64,000 nucleotides of DNA from JBBROS01 sp963792675 (GTDB lineage: Bacteria > Pseudomonadota > Alphaproteobacteria > Acetobacterales > Acetobacteraceae): positions 1,612,001-1,676,000 of the forward strand of contig CAWBWT010000002.1 of assembly GCA_963792675.1 (NCBI GenBank). Reading direction: 5' to 3'. Positions 56,521 through 64,000 of this stretch are shown here, piece by piece (the stretch's first letter is position 1; each line of letters starts with the position of its first letter). The position numbers were made by a program, and so were the translations under genes. Below the pieces are notes generated by a model. The model was not told where the DNA came from. It saw nothing but the letters and a program-made list of their open reading frames with translations, and did no database searches.

Positions 56521-58036
56521 GCCAGCACGTCCTCCCGCCCGACCTGCCGGACGCCGCGGCGGCCTATGTCGAACTCGATGCCGGAAGGCCGGGTCGAGCT
56601 GTTCGCTCTCAGCCCGCTGGACCGCACCGGCGTGTCCTGCTGGAACGCCATCTTCCTCAACCACGACGGCACGCGCTGGCATGGCGTGGCGCCGCACGGC
56701 GTCGGCTACGGCGTGGACGACGCCTCGGCCATCATCGGCACCACCGGCGAGCTGGCCGAAGCCGTGCACTCCGCGGTCGAGATCCACCGCATGGAGCGCC
56801 GGACGGCAAGCTACGCCGCGCTGCGCGGCCAGGTCGGCGCGCGGCATGTCGCCGATCCGCTGTCGCTGTGCCTGCCGGCCGGCAGCGCGGTCGATCACGA
56901 CACCACGCTGGAATGGGTGCCGGCCCGGCGCTGGCCCGGCGGCGAGACGGTGTGGATGCCGATCGACATCGCCGCGTGCTCGGTCGGCGACCTGTCCCCC
57001 GGCTACGTGCCCTTCACGACGCCCATCACCAACGGCCTCGGCGCCGGTCCGACGCTCGACTTCGCGATCGGCCACGGCCTGTGCGAGCTGCTGCAGCGCG
57101 ACGGCAACGGCGTCGGCTTCCGCGCCATGGACCGCGGCATCACACTCGATCTCGGGGACGGACCGGCCGATCCGCGCACCCGCGCGTTGCTGGACAAGCT
57201 GCGGCGGCCTGGGCATCGACGTCATCCCGAAATTCGCCAGCACCGAGTTCGGCACCGCCAACGTCTACTGCGTCGGCGCCGAGCGGGACGGGGTGGACGC
57301 GGCGTTCCCGATCCAGGTCACCGCGTGCGGCGAGGCCGCGTCGCTCGACCGCGAGCACGCGCTGCGCAAGGCGGTGTTCGAGTTCGCCGCCGCCCGCATG
57401 CGCAAGGTGTTCAGCCACGCGCCGCTCGCCGCGATCCAGCACGTCGCCCCGCCGGGCTACCTCGACCGGTTCCGCGGCTACCACACGCTCGACGGCGAGG
57501 AGAGCCGGTCGCTGCGTGAGATGGTGGGCTGGCTCGGCCTCGACCAGGCCGCGATCAAAGCGATGCTGGCCGACACGGTGCTGAGCCGCCGCGCCACGCA
57601 GCGTTTCGACGCGCTGCCTGCCTGGGACGGCCCGTTGGCCGGCACCGGCCTGGTCGAGGAGCTGGCCCGGCGCTTTGCCGCGCACGGCATGGAGATCCTT
57701 TACTTCGACTGGTCGCCGGCGCACGCGCCCGGCGTGCATGTCGTGAAGGCCTTCGTGCCCGGCCTCGAGGTCGAGACCATGAGCTATCACCGCATCGGCG
57801 CCCGCGGGGTGCGCAAGCTGCTGGAGCGCGGCAGCCCGCTGGTCGGCCTCGGCGACCCGCCGCCGGGCGCCGCCCCGGTGCGCTTGCCGGCGGACCAGGC
57901 GGCCACGTTTGCGAAAGCGCCGTGGCTGGACGTGGCCGAGGTGGACCGCATCGTCGGTCGGCTCTACCCGCTGTATCGCGAGCCCGAGGTGCACAGCGCG
58001 CCGATCAGCATGGAACAGAGGCGAGAAGCGGCATGA
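56517..58036 (+). CDS. YcaO family protein, two frameshifts
   Basis: About 505 residues after removing an extra G near 56583 and another near 57205. YcaO proteins use ATP to activate peptide amides or related groups for cyclodehydration or thioamidation. The ATP/Mg motifs appear as TTGELAEAVHSAVEIHRMER, TNGLGAGPTLDFAIGHGLCE followed by LLQRDGN, and ALRKAVFEFAAARMRKVFSH. The C-terminal 130 residues (AHGMEILYFDWSPAHAPGVH, VKAFVPGLEVETMSYHRIGA) fit a full YcaO. No TfuA, E1-like partner or precursor peptide is nearby, so a small-molecule substrate is possible. Confidence 0.87.
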
Positions 58037-58866
58037 GCCTCCGCTTCGCCTACAACACCAACGGCGCCGCCAACCATCGGCTGGACGACGCGCTCGGGCT
58101 GATCGCCGACGCCGGCTATGACGGCGTGGCGCTGACGCTGGACATCCATCACCTCGACCCGTTCGGCGCCGACTTCCCCGCCGAGCGGCGGCGCGTGGCG
58201 GCCCGGCTGCGCCAACTCGGCCTCGGCTGCGTGGTGGAGACCGGCGCCCGCTTCCTGCTGGACCCGCGCGCCAAGCACGAGCCGACCTTGGTGACCGCCA
58301 GCGCCGAGGGCCGCGCGCGGCGGATCGAGTTCCTGTCGCGCGCGCTCGAAGTGGCGGCCGACACCGGCGCCGACGCGATGTCGTTCTGGGCCGGCGTGCC
58401 GAAGCCCGGGGTGGACGCCCGTCATGCGCATGACTGGCTCCGCGCCGGGGCGGAGCAGGTCGCGCGCATCGCCGAGCGGCTCGGCACCGTCGCCGCCCTC
58501 GAGCCCGAGCCCGGCATGCTGATCGAGACCGCCGACGACTGGGCCGCCCTTGCCATTCCGGGCCTCAAGCTGGCGCTCGACACCGGCCACTGCCTCGTCA
58601 CCGGCGAGCGCGACCCGGCCGACGCGGTCCGCCATTTCGCTGACCACCTCGGTACGGTTGCGATCGAGGACATGAAGCGCGGCGTGCACATCCACCTGCC
58701 GTTCGGAGAGGGCGACATGGACATCCCCGCAATCTTGCGCGCGCTGGACGAGATCGGCTTCGACAGGCTCGTGTGCGTCGAGCTGAGCCGCGAGAGCCAC
58801 CGCGCCGACAGCATGATCCCCGGCAGCCTGCGCTACCTCCGCGACCACGTGATGGCGGCCGCGTGA
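58033..58866 (+). CDS. Sugar phosphate isomerase/epimerase-like TIM-barrel protein
   Basis: 277 residues of the xylose isomerase-like TIM barrel (AP endonuclease 2 superfamily). MSLRFAYNTNGAANHRLDDA, then GYDGVALTLDIHHLDPFG. Metal ligands are visible: Glu in AALEPEPGMLIET, Asp and His in LALDTGHCLVTG, His in GVHIHLPFGEGDMD, and Glu in CVELSRESHR. The family includes IolE and IolI, inosose dehydratase and isomerase, so an inosose intermediate made by the Gfo/Idh/MocA enzyme would fit. The start overlaps the YcaO stop. Confidence 0.87.
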   Translation: MSLRFAYNTNGAANHRLDDALGLIADAGYDGVALTLDIHHLDPFGADFPAERRRVAARLRQLGLGCVVETGARFLLDPRAKHEPTLVTASAEGRARRIEFLSRALEVAADTGADAMSFWAGVPKPGVDARHAHDWLRAGAEQVARIAERLGTVAALEPEPGMLIETADDWAALAIPGLKLALDTGHCLVTGERDPADAVRHFADHLGTVAIEDMKRGVHIHLPFGEGDMDIPAILRALDEIGFDRLVCVELSRESHRADSMIPGSLRYLRDHVMAAA

Positions 58867-60077
58867 TGCGCATTTGCTTCGTGTCGCGCCGGTTCTTTCC
58901 GACCATCTCCGGCATGAGCGTTTACGCGCTCAACCTGCTGCGCGAACTCGTCGGCGCCGGCCACGACGTGACCATGATCAGCCAGTTCCGCGGCGACGCG
59001 TTCGGCAAGCGCGTTTACGGCGGCGGACCGCCGCCCGAGGTGCCCGGCGTCAAGGTGATCGGCATCGAGCAACTCGGCGAGCAGGACGGCGGCGACTTCG
59101 AGCGCGACGTCGATGCGATCGTCGCCGCGATCGTGCAGGAACACGCCCGCAACCCATTCGACGTCATCCACGCCCAGTACGGCTATCCCTGCGGCTGGGC
59201 GGCGCTGCTGGCATCGCAGCAGATCGGCGTGCCCAACGTCGTCAGCATCCAAGGCGGCGACGGCCATTGGGTCGGGAGCTGCTGCGAGACCCATCGCCTC
59301 GCCATGATCCGGGTGCTGGACCACGCCAATGCCGTGCTGATCGGCTGCGACAGCTTCCGCGACGAGGTCGTGGACCGGCTCGGCACCGATCCGGCGCGCT
59401 TCACCATCGTGCCCGGCGCCGTCGACACGGCCCGGTTCACGCCGCCGCCGGCGCCCGCGGACGGGCGGACGATGCTGTATCACGGCCGGGTCGACGCGCG
59501 GAAAGGCGTGCTCGACCTGCTCGATGCCTGCCGACAGCTGCGCGACGGCGGCGATTCGTTCCGCCTGCTGATCTCCGGCATCGGCCCGACCTTCGACGAG
59601 ACCGCGGCCACGATCGAGCGGCTCGGCCTCGCGGACTGCGTCGAGATGACCGGCTACATCGATTACGACGACGTGCCGACGATCTATCGCCGGGCCTCGA
59701 TCTTCGCGTCGCCGACCTATGCCGAGGGCTTCAGCAACACGATCCTCGAGGCGATGGCGAGCCGGATGGCGGTGGTATCGTGCCGCTCGGTCGGCGTCGT
59801 GGACTGCATCCGCGACGGCGAGAACGGGCTGCTGACCGAGCCCGGCGACCGCGACGCGCTCGCCGCGGCGCTCCGGCTTGTGCTGCGCGACACGGAGCTG
59901 CGGACCCGGCTGGCAGACGCGGCGCTCGACGAGTGCCGCACCGTGTATTCGTGGCAGAAGGTGGGGCGGCAGATCATGGACGTCTACGCCGCGATCGCCG
60001 GAGAGACGCCGCATGCCGTCGACCCGGCGCTGCCGATCGAGGCATGCCGGTTCCGCGCCGATCCGCATCTGCTCTGA
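58866..60077 (+). CDS. Glycosyltransferase family 4 (MshA-like) protein
   Basis: 403 residues. GT-B enzyme with MRICFVSRRFFPTISGMSVY, HAQYGYPCGWAALLASQQIG, VVSIQGGDGHWVGSC, GCDSFRDEVVDRLGTDPARF and the donor-site IFASPTYAEGFSNTILEAMA (EX7E). The layout resembles MshA, which joins GlcNAc to inositol 3-phosphate, but GT4 enzymes are too diverse for a firm assignment. It sits between the TIM barrel and PIG-L genes, with starts and stops overlapping or adjacent. Confidence 0.85.
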   Translation: MRICFVSRRFFPTISGMSVYALNLLRELVGAGHDVTMISQFRGDAFGKRVYGGGPPPEVPGVKVIGIEQLGEQDGGDFERDVDAIVAAIVQEHARNPFDVIHAQYGYPCGWAALLASQQIGVPNVVSIQGGDGHWVGSCCETHRLAMIRVLDHANAVLIGCDSFRDEVVDRLGTDPARFTIVPGAVDTARFTPPPAPADGRTMLYHGRVDARKGVLDLLDACRQLRDGGDSFRLLISGIGPTFDETAATIERLGLADCVEMTGYIDYDDVPTIYRRASIFASPTYAEGFSNTILEAMASRMAVVSCRSVGVVDCIRDGENGLLTEPGDRDALAAALRLVLRDTELRTRLADAALDECRTVYSWQKVGRQIMDVYAAIAGETPHAVDPALPIEACRFRADPHLL

Positions 60078-60839
60078 ATGCGCACCGCACTGGTGTTGTC
60101 GCCGCATCTGGACGATGCGGCGTTCTCCTGCGGCGGCACCATGGCGTTGCTCGCCGACGCCGGGTGGCGCGTGTGCCTGGCGACCGCATTCACGCGCAGC
60201 ATCCATCCGGCGCAGGGGTTCGCCTTGGCGTGCCAGCTCGACAAGGGGCTGGCCGCCGACGTGGACTACATGGCGTTGCGGCGGGAGGAGGACCGCGCGG
60301 CGGCGGCGCTCCTTGGCGTGGCCGAGCTGCGCTGGCTCGATCTGCCGGAGGCGCCGCATCGCGGCTACGACTCGGCGCCCGCACTGTTCGGCCCGTTGCG
60401 CGAGGACGACACGGTCTGGCGCGAGCTGGCGCCGATGATTGTCTCGCTGATCGACGAGATGCGGCCGGCGGTCGTATTTGGTCCGCAAGGGCTCGGCAAT
60501 CACGCCGACCACCGGCAGGTCATCCGGGCCATGTTCGCGGCGGCCCCCGACGCTCCATTTGCCTTTTACCGCGATACGCCGTACGCCCTGCGCAATCCCG
60601 CTGCCGTTCCAATCGTGGCGTGCTGCGGGCTCGAACCGGCCATCGTGGGCGTGGCGCGCGGGCTGGAGCGGAAGGTCGAGGCTGCCTGCGCCTATGCCAG
60701 CCAGGTCGGCTTCCAGTTCGGAGGAGCGGCGGCGGCGGGTGCGGCGCTGCGGCAGTTCGCGGTGGACGAGGGGGCGGGCCAAGCGGTAGGCGAGGCGGCC
60801 GAACGGTTCCTGTCCCGGATCCCGTTGCTGCAGGACTGA
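60078..60839 (+). CDS. PIG-L family deacetylase (MshB-like)
   Basis: 253 residues. LVLSPHLDDAAFSCGGTMAL gives the His, Asp, Asp zinc motif (residues 10-13), and GLGNHADHRQVIRAMF the second (His 142, Asp 144, His 145), both as in MshB and LpxC-unrelated PIG-L enzymes. It would deacetylate an N-acetylglucosaminyl group. Starts directly after the GT4 stop. After the gene an 80-base gap precedes opgH, so the cluster likely ends here. Confidence 0.9.
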   Translation: MRTALVLSPHLDDAAFSCGGTMALLADAGWRVCLATAFTRSIHPAQGFALACQLDKGLAADVDYMALRREEDRAAAALLGVAELRWLDLPEAPHRGYDSAPALFGPLREDDTVWRELAPMIVSLIDEMRPAVVFGPQGLGNHADHRQVIRAMFAAAPDAPFAFYRDTPYALRNPAAVPIVACCGLEPAIVGVARGLERKVEAACAYASQVGFQFGGAAAAGAALRQFAVDEGAGQAVGEAAERFLSRIPLLQD

Positions 60840-60919
60840 CGTGGCCGGGCCATCACGAGGCCATATTTGGAGGTATATTCATTGCCGACCACCTCCCGTT
60901 GGAACTGGCTCGTCCGGCA

Positions 60920-62770
60920 ATGAAAATCGAACACGCTCTTGGCTCTATGCGGCTCTCCCCGACGGAGATGTCGTCCGACGCGCCGCCGCTGCGTGCGGCA
61001 ACCCGGGTCTGGCCGCAACGGCTGTCGTTCTGGGGGCCGATCGCGTCCGCGACGATCCTGGGCACGGCGCTCGGTGCGATTGCCACCGCCGAGGCGACGG
61101 GCCCGCTGCGTCCCGTGCTGCTCGGACTGCTCGCGCTCAACCTGCTGTACATGGCATTGACCGGCACACCGGCGGTGATCGGCTTCGTCCTGCACGTGTT
61201 CCGCCGCAAGCTGCGGGTCGCGGCCCAGCCGTCCGGCCTGTCACGCACGGCGATCCTGATGCCCGTCCATCGCGAGGACCCGGGCGCGGTGTTCGCCGCC
61301 ATCGAGGTGATGGCGCGCGCCATTGCCGACGCGAAGATCGCCAATGTCGAGCTGTTCGTGCTGTCCGATACCCAGGACCCGGCGATGGCGGAAGCGGAGC
61401 AGGCCGCGTTCGACCGGGTCGCGGGCCGGTCGGCGGCCACGCCGCGGCTGCATTATCGCCGCCGCCCGAACAATGCCGGGCGCAAGGTCGGCAACCTCGC
61501 CGAATTCTGCGAGCGCCGCGGTGACGCGTTCGACTACATGGTGGTGCTCGACGCCGACAGCCTGATGGGCCCGTCGGCGATCGCCCGGCTGATCGGCCTG
61601 ATGGACGCCAACCCCGGCGCCGGCATCATCCAGACGGTGCCGTACCCGGTCGGCCGCGAAACGCTGTTCGCGCGGCTGCAGCAGTTCTCGGCCCGGCTCT
61701 ACACCCCGTTGCTGGTGGAGGGCCTGACCTTCTGGCAGCAATCGGACGGCAACTACTGGGGCCACAACGCCATCATCCGCATCGCCCCGTTCCGCGCCCA
61801 TTGCACCCTGCCGGTGCTGCCGGGCCGCGAGCCCTGGGGCGGCGAGATCCTGTGCCATGACGTGGTGGAGGCCGGGCTGATGCGCGGCGCCGGCTGGGAT
61901 GTGTGGGTGCTGCCGGAGGTGCTCGAAAGCTACGAGGCGGTGCCGGCCAACATGGTCGATTTTGCCGCCCGGGAGCGCCGCTGGTGCCAAGGCAACCTGC
62001 AGCATAGCCGCGTGCTGCCGCTGCCCGGGTTTCGTCCGGTCGGCCGATTCCACCTGGCCTACGGCGTCGCCCATTACCTCGCCGCACCCACCGCGCTGCT
62101 GTTCCTGCTGCTCGCAACCGTCGACGCGGCGCTGGGCGGCGGCTTTGCCAAGGCGCTGCTGACCCACGGCGCGGTTTCGGCCGGGCTGGTCGGGCTTGGT
62201 GCCGTGCTGCTCTACGCCGGCAAGGTGCTCAGCTTGGTTGCCGTTCTTGCCGACCGCGCCGAAGCGCGCCGTTATGGCGGGCGGCTCGCTTTGCTCGGCA
62301 GCGCCGGCATCGAGCAGCTGGCGGCTTGCGTGATCTCGGCGCTGCTGATCGTGTTCTATAGCCGCTACGTGCTCGACCTGCTGCGCGGCCGCACCGTGCG
62401 GTGGGACGCCCAGGCGCGTGACGACCGCGGCGTGAGCTGGTCCGAAGCCTGGGTTCGGATGCGGGCCACTACCGTGCTCGGCGTGGCCTGGCTCGCCTGC
62501 CTGCCGTTCCTGCCGGTCGCGGTGCGGCCTTGGACGCTGCCGCTGTTGGTTGGGCTGCTCGCCGCGTGGCCGATGACGATCCTGTCCAGCCGCACCACGC
62601 TCGGTGACCGCTTCCGGCGCCTGCGCCTGCTGCTGACCCCGGAGGAGACGGCCCCGGCACCGGTGCTGCGGGCCTATCAGCGGGCGATGCTGACCCCGGC
62701 GCCGGCGATGCGCCCGGCGCCGAGCGTGCCGGTGCTGCAGCTGCTGCCGCAGACCGGGGACGGCAACTGA
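60920..62770 (+). CDS. opgH: Glucans biosynthesis glucosyltransferase OpgH (MdoH)
   Basis: 616 residues, GT2 processive enzyme that polymerises the osmoregulated periplasmic glucan. The N-terminal membrane segments lead to a cytoplasmic GT-A domain. RTAILMPVHREDPGAVFAAI, DYMVVLDADSLMGPSAIARL (DxD), DGNYWGHNAIIRIAPFRAHC, LCHDVVEAGLMRGAGWDVWV and RERRWCQGNLQHSRVLPLPG (Q/RxxRW) are present. More transmembrane helices follow. OpgG is not in the window. The ATG at 60920 starts near the conserved first hydrophobic helix. Confidence 0.93.
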   Translation: MKIEHALGSMRLSPTEMSSDAPPLRAATRVWPQRLSFWGPIASATILGTALGAIATAEATGPLRPVLLGLLALNLLYMALTGTPAVIGFVLHVFRRKLRVAAQPSGLSRTAILMPVHREDPGAVFAAIEVMARAIADAKIANVELFVLSDTQDPAMAEAEQAAFDRVAGRSAATPRLHYRRRPNNAGRKVGNLAEFCERRGDAFDYMVVLDADSLMGPSAIARLIGLMDANPGAGIIQTVPYPVGRETLFARLQQFSARLYTPLLVEGLTFWQQSDGNYWGHNAIIRIAPFRAHCTLPVLPGREPWGGEILCHDVVEAGLMRGAGWDVWVLPEVLESYEAVPANMVDFAARERRWCQGNLQHSRVLPLPGFRPVGRFHLAYGVAHYLAAPTALLFLLLATVDAALGGGFAKALLTHGAVSAGLVGLGAVLLYAGKVLSLVAVLADRAEARRYGGRLALLGSAGIEQLAACVISALLIVFYSRYVLDLLRGRTVRWDAQARDDRGVSWSEAWVRMRATTVLGVAWLACLPFLPVAVRPWTLPLLVGLLAAWPMTILSSRTTLGDRFRRLRLLLTPEETAPAPVLRAYQRAMLTPAPAMRPAPSVPVLQLLPQTGDGN

Positions 62771-63210
62771 TGCGGGCTGCGGCGCGCGCGCTCTGGCTGG
62801 TGCTGATTCTGCTGACGGCGGGGGCGGCGGCGGCGCAAGGCCTGCCGCCCGGCGTGACCGCGGACGACCGCGCCGCCATCCAGACCGTCATCAATCAGCA
62901 ATTGCGGGCGTTCCAGCAGGACGATGCGGCCGGCGCTTACGCCTTCGCAGCGCCATCCATCCAGCGCATGTTTCCCGACCCCAGCGTGTTCATGGACATG
63001 GTCCGGCGCAGCTACACGCCGGTCTACCGTCCGAAGCAGGCCGAGTTCAGCGAACTGGCGGAGCGCGACGGCGCCCTGGTGCAGGAAGTCGAGCTCGTCG
63101 GCCCGGACGGCCATGCGGTGCTGGCGCTCTACACCATGGAGCGCGGCGCCGACGGGCGCTGGCGGATTTCCGGCTGCTCTCTGATACCGAGCACCCGGCT
63201 CGGCGTGTGA
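62770..63210 (+). CDS. DUF4864 family protein
   Basis: 146 residues with a signal peptide (LWLVLILLTAGAAAAQG). The mature part starts VTADDRAAIQTVINQQLRAF and contains SIQRMFPDPSVFMDMVRRSY and GPDGHAVLALYTMERGADGR, typical of DUF4864, whose function is unknown. The start overlaps the opgH stop as ATGA, so it may be linked to glucan synthesis or simply co-expressed. Confidence 0.85.
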   Translation: MRAAARALWLVLILLTAGAAAAQGLPPGVTADDRAAIQTVINQQLRAFQQDDAAGAYAFAAPSIQRMFPDPSVFMDMVRRSYTPVYRPKQAEFSELAERDGALVQEVELVGPDGHAVLALYTMERGADGRWRISGCSLIPSTRLGV

Positions 63211-63307
63211 TCCCTAGATTGTGAGGGTCTGTCGCCTGGGCTAGGGTCCACCACCCTTGCCGGCCGACGCAGCGATGCCGGCCCGGCGCCTCCGAGAGGA
63301 GCCGACC

Positions 63308-64000
63308 ATGCCGATCCGCCCCACCCTGACGCTCGCCGCGCTCGGCGTCACCGTTGCCCTCGCGGCACACGCCCGCACCCTCGAGGTCGGGCCCGGCAAG
63401 GAGTTCAAGCAGCCGTCCGACGCGATCGGCGCCGCCAAGGCGGGGGACGTGGTCCGCATCGCCGAGGGCGAGTATTTCGACTGCGCCACCGCCCGCGCTC
63501 CACGGATGGTGATCGAAGGGGTCGGCGACGCTGCCAAGGTCGTGCTGACCGACAAGGCGTGCTCCGGCAAGGGCATGCTGATCACCACCGGCAACGGCAT
63601 CACCGTGCGCAACCTGACGCTGACCCGCGCCCGCGTGCCCGACGGCAACGGCGCCGGCATCCGCAACGAGGCGCCGGATCTGACCGTGGAGGGCGTCCGC
63701 TTCGTCAACAACCAGAACGGCATCCTGTCCACCCCGTCCGAGCCGGGCACGGTTACGGTCAAGGACAGCCTGTTCGACCGCAACGGCGGCTGCGTGAACC
63801 CCGGTGGCTGCGCCCACGGGGTGTATGTCAACGCGAGCACCTTGCTGCACATCGAGAACACCACCTTCACCGGCACCAAGCAGGGCCATCACATTAAAAG
63901 CCGCGCGCAACGCACCGAAGTGGTCGGCTGCAGCATCGCCGACGGCCCGGACGGCACCGCATCTACGAGATCGAGGTGCCGATCGGCGGCAGCCTGGTGG
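63308..64000 (+). CDS. Right-handed parallel beta-helix protein, truncated by window edge
   Basis: Starts MPIRPTLTLAALGVTVALAA with a signal peptide. The mature part LEVGPGKEFKQPSDAIGAAK, VIEGVGDAAKVVLTDKACSG, NGITVRNLTLTRARVPDGNG and LFDRNGGCVNPGGC show the repeated coil pattern of pectate-lyase-like beta-helix (PbH1) proteins. A single missing base near 63959-63963 shifts the frame at GTAS-YEIEVPIGG. The C-terminal part lies outside the window. The function is unassigned. Confidence 0.82.
   Translation, partial: MPIRPTLTLAALGVTVALAAHARTLEVGPGKEFKQPSDAIGAAKAGDVVRIAEGEYFDCATARAPRMVIEGVGDAAKVVLTDKACSGKGMLITTGNGITVRNLTLTRARVPDGNGAGIRNEAPDLTVEGVRFVNNQNGILSTPSEPGTVTVKDSLFDRNGGCVNPGGCAHGVYVNASTLLHIENTTFTGTKQGHHIKSRAQRTEVVGCSIADGPDGTASTRSRCRSAAAWW

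Noticed and set aside
51374..60839. Complete mycothiol pathway
   Set aside because: No MshC-like ligase or MshD-like acetyltransferase in the window, and five extra enzymes have no role in that pathway.
58874..62770. Continuous 1298-codon frame on the plus strand covering GT4, PIG-L and OpgH
   Set aside because: Only the last 616 codons (from 60920) encode a recognisable protein. The rest is out of phase with two clear genes and is an effect of high GC.

Overview
This is a GC-rich window whose gene content and gene order point to an alphaproteobacterium, most likely a Rhodospirillales or Acetobacteraceae-like organism. The evidence is the order ffh-rpsP-rimM-trmD-rplS followed directly by leuC-leuD-leuB, a DUF3035 lipoprotein beside lspA and ribF, an ELM1-family gene, an orphan dnaE2 with a GTTC-N7-GTTC LexA box, and many GGCCGGA/TCCGGCC palindromic intergenic repeats. 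No tRNA, rRNA, transposase or CRISPR array was found.

Left part (1-9.2 kb): acyl-CoA synthetase, an uncharacterised protein, an ELM1-like protein, a DUF3035 lipoprotein, lspA, ribF and a MaoC-type dehydratase lie on the minus strand. An M20 peptidase, a ketopentenoate-hydratase-like protein and an SDR follow on the plus strand. Nearly every gene here is broken by single-base indels, including lspA and ribF, which are normally essential. I read this as low-quality consensus sequence, not gene decay. Scattered single indels also break ffh, leuC, thrS, dnaE2 and the YcaO gene.

Middle part (9.2-51 kb): DODA dioxygenase and DoxX genes facing a LysR regulator; SCO1; a branched-chain amino-acid type ABC transporter with a fused LivM-LivG protein; cupin, LLM flavoprotein, membrane GT-like and M23 peptidase genes; the ffh to leuB housekeeping block; a MOSC / LuxR / HtrA-like trio in which the HtrA-like protein lacks its catalytic triad; CreA and YjbQ; dnaE2; two glycosyltransferases, thrS and infC; and a probable D-tartrate or hydroxy-acid locus (tarD, FMN-dependent hydroxy-acid dehydrogenase, TRAP transporter, divergent Ldh2-type dehydrogenase).

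Right part (51.3-60.8 kb): a tightly packed, mostly overlapping nine-gene run. It encodes inositol-3-phosphate synthase, an HD-like protein, a methyltransferase, a Gfo/Idh/MocA oxidoreductase, a zinc-ribbon metallo-beta-lactamase-like protein, a YcaO protein, a sugar isomerase-like TIM barrel, a GT4 glycosyltransferase and a PIG-L deacetylase. The inositol phosphate / GT4 / PIG-L trio parallels the first steps of mycothiol synthesis. The YcaO, methyltransferase and oxidoreductase do not belong to that pathway. This is my best candidate for an undescribed biosynthetic system, probably making a modified inositol-containing pseudo-disaccharide. An OpgH glucan glucosyltransferase, a DUF4864 protein and a truncated beta-helix gene follow.
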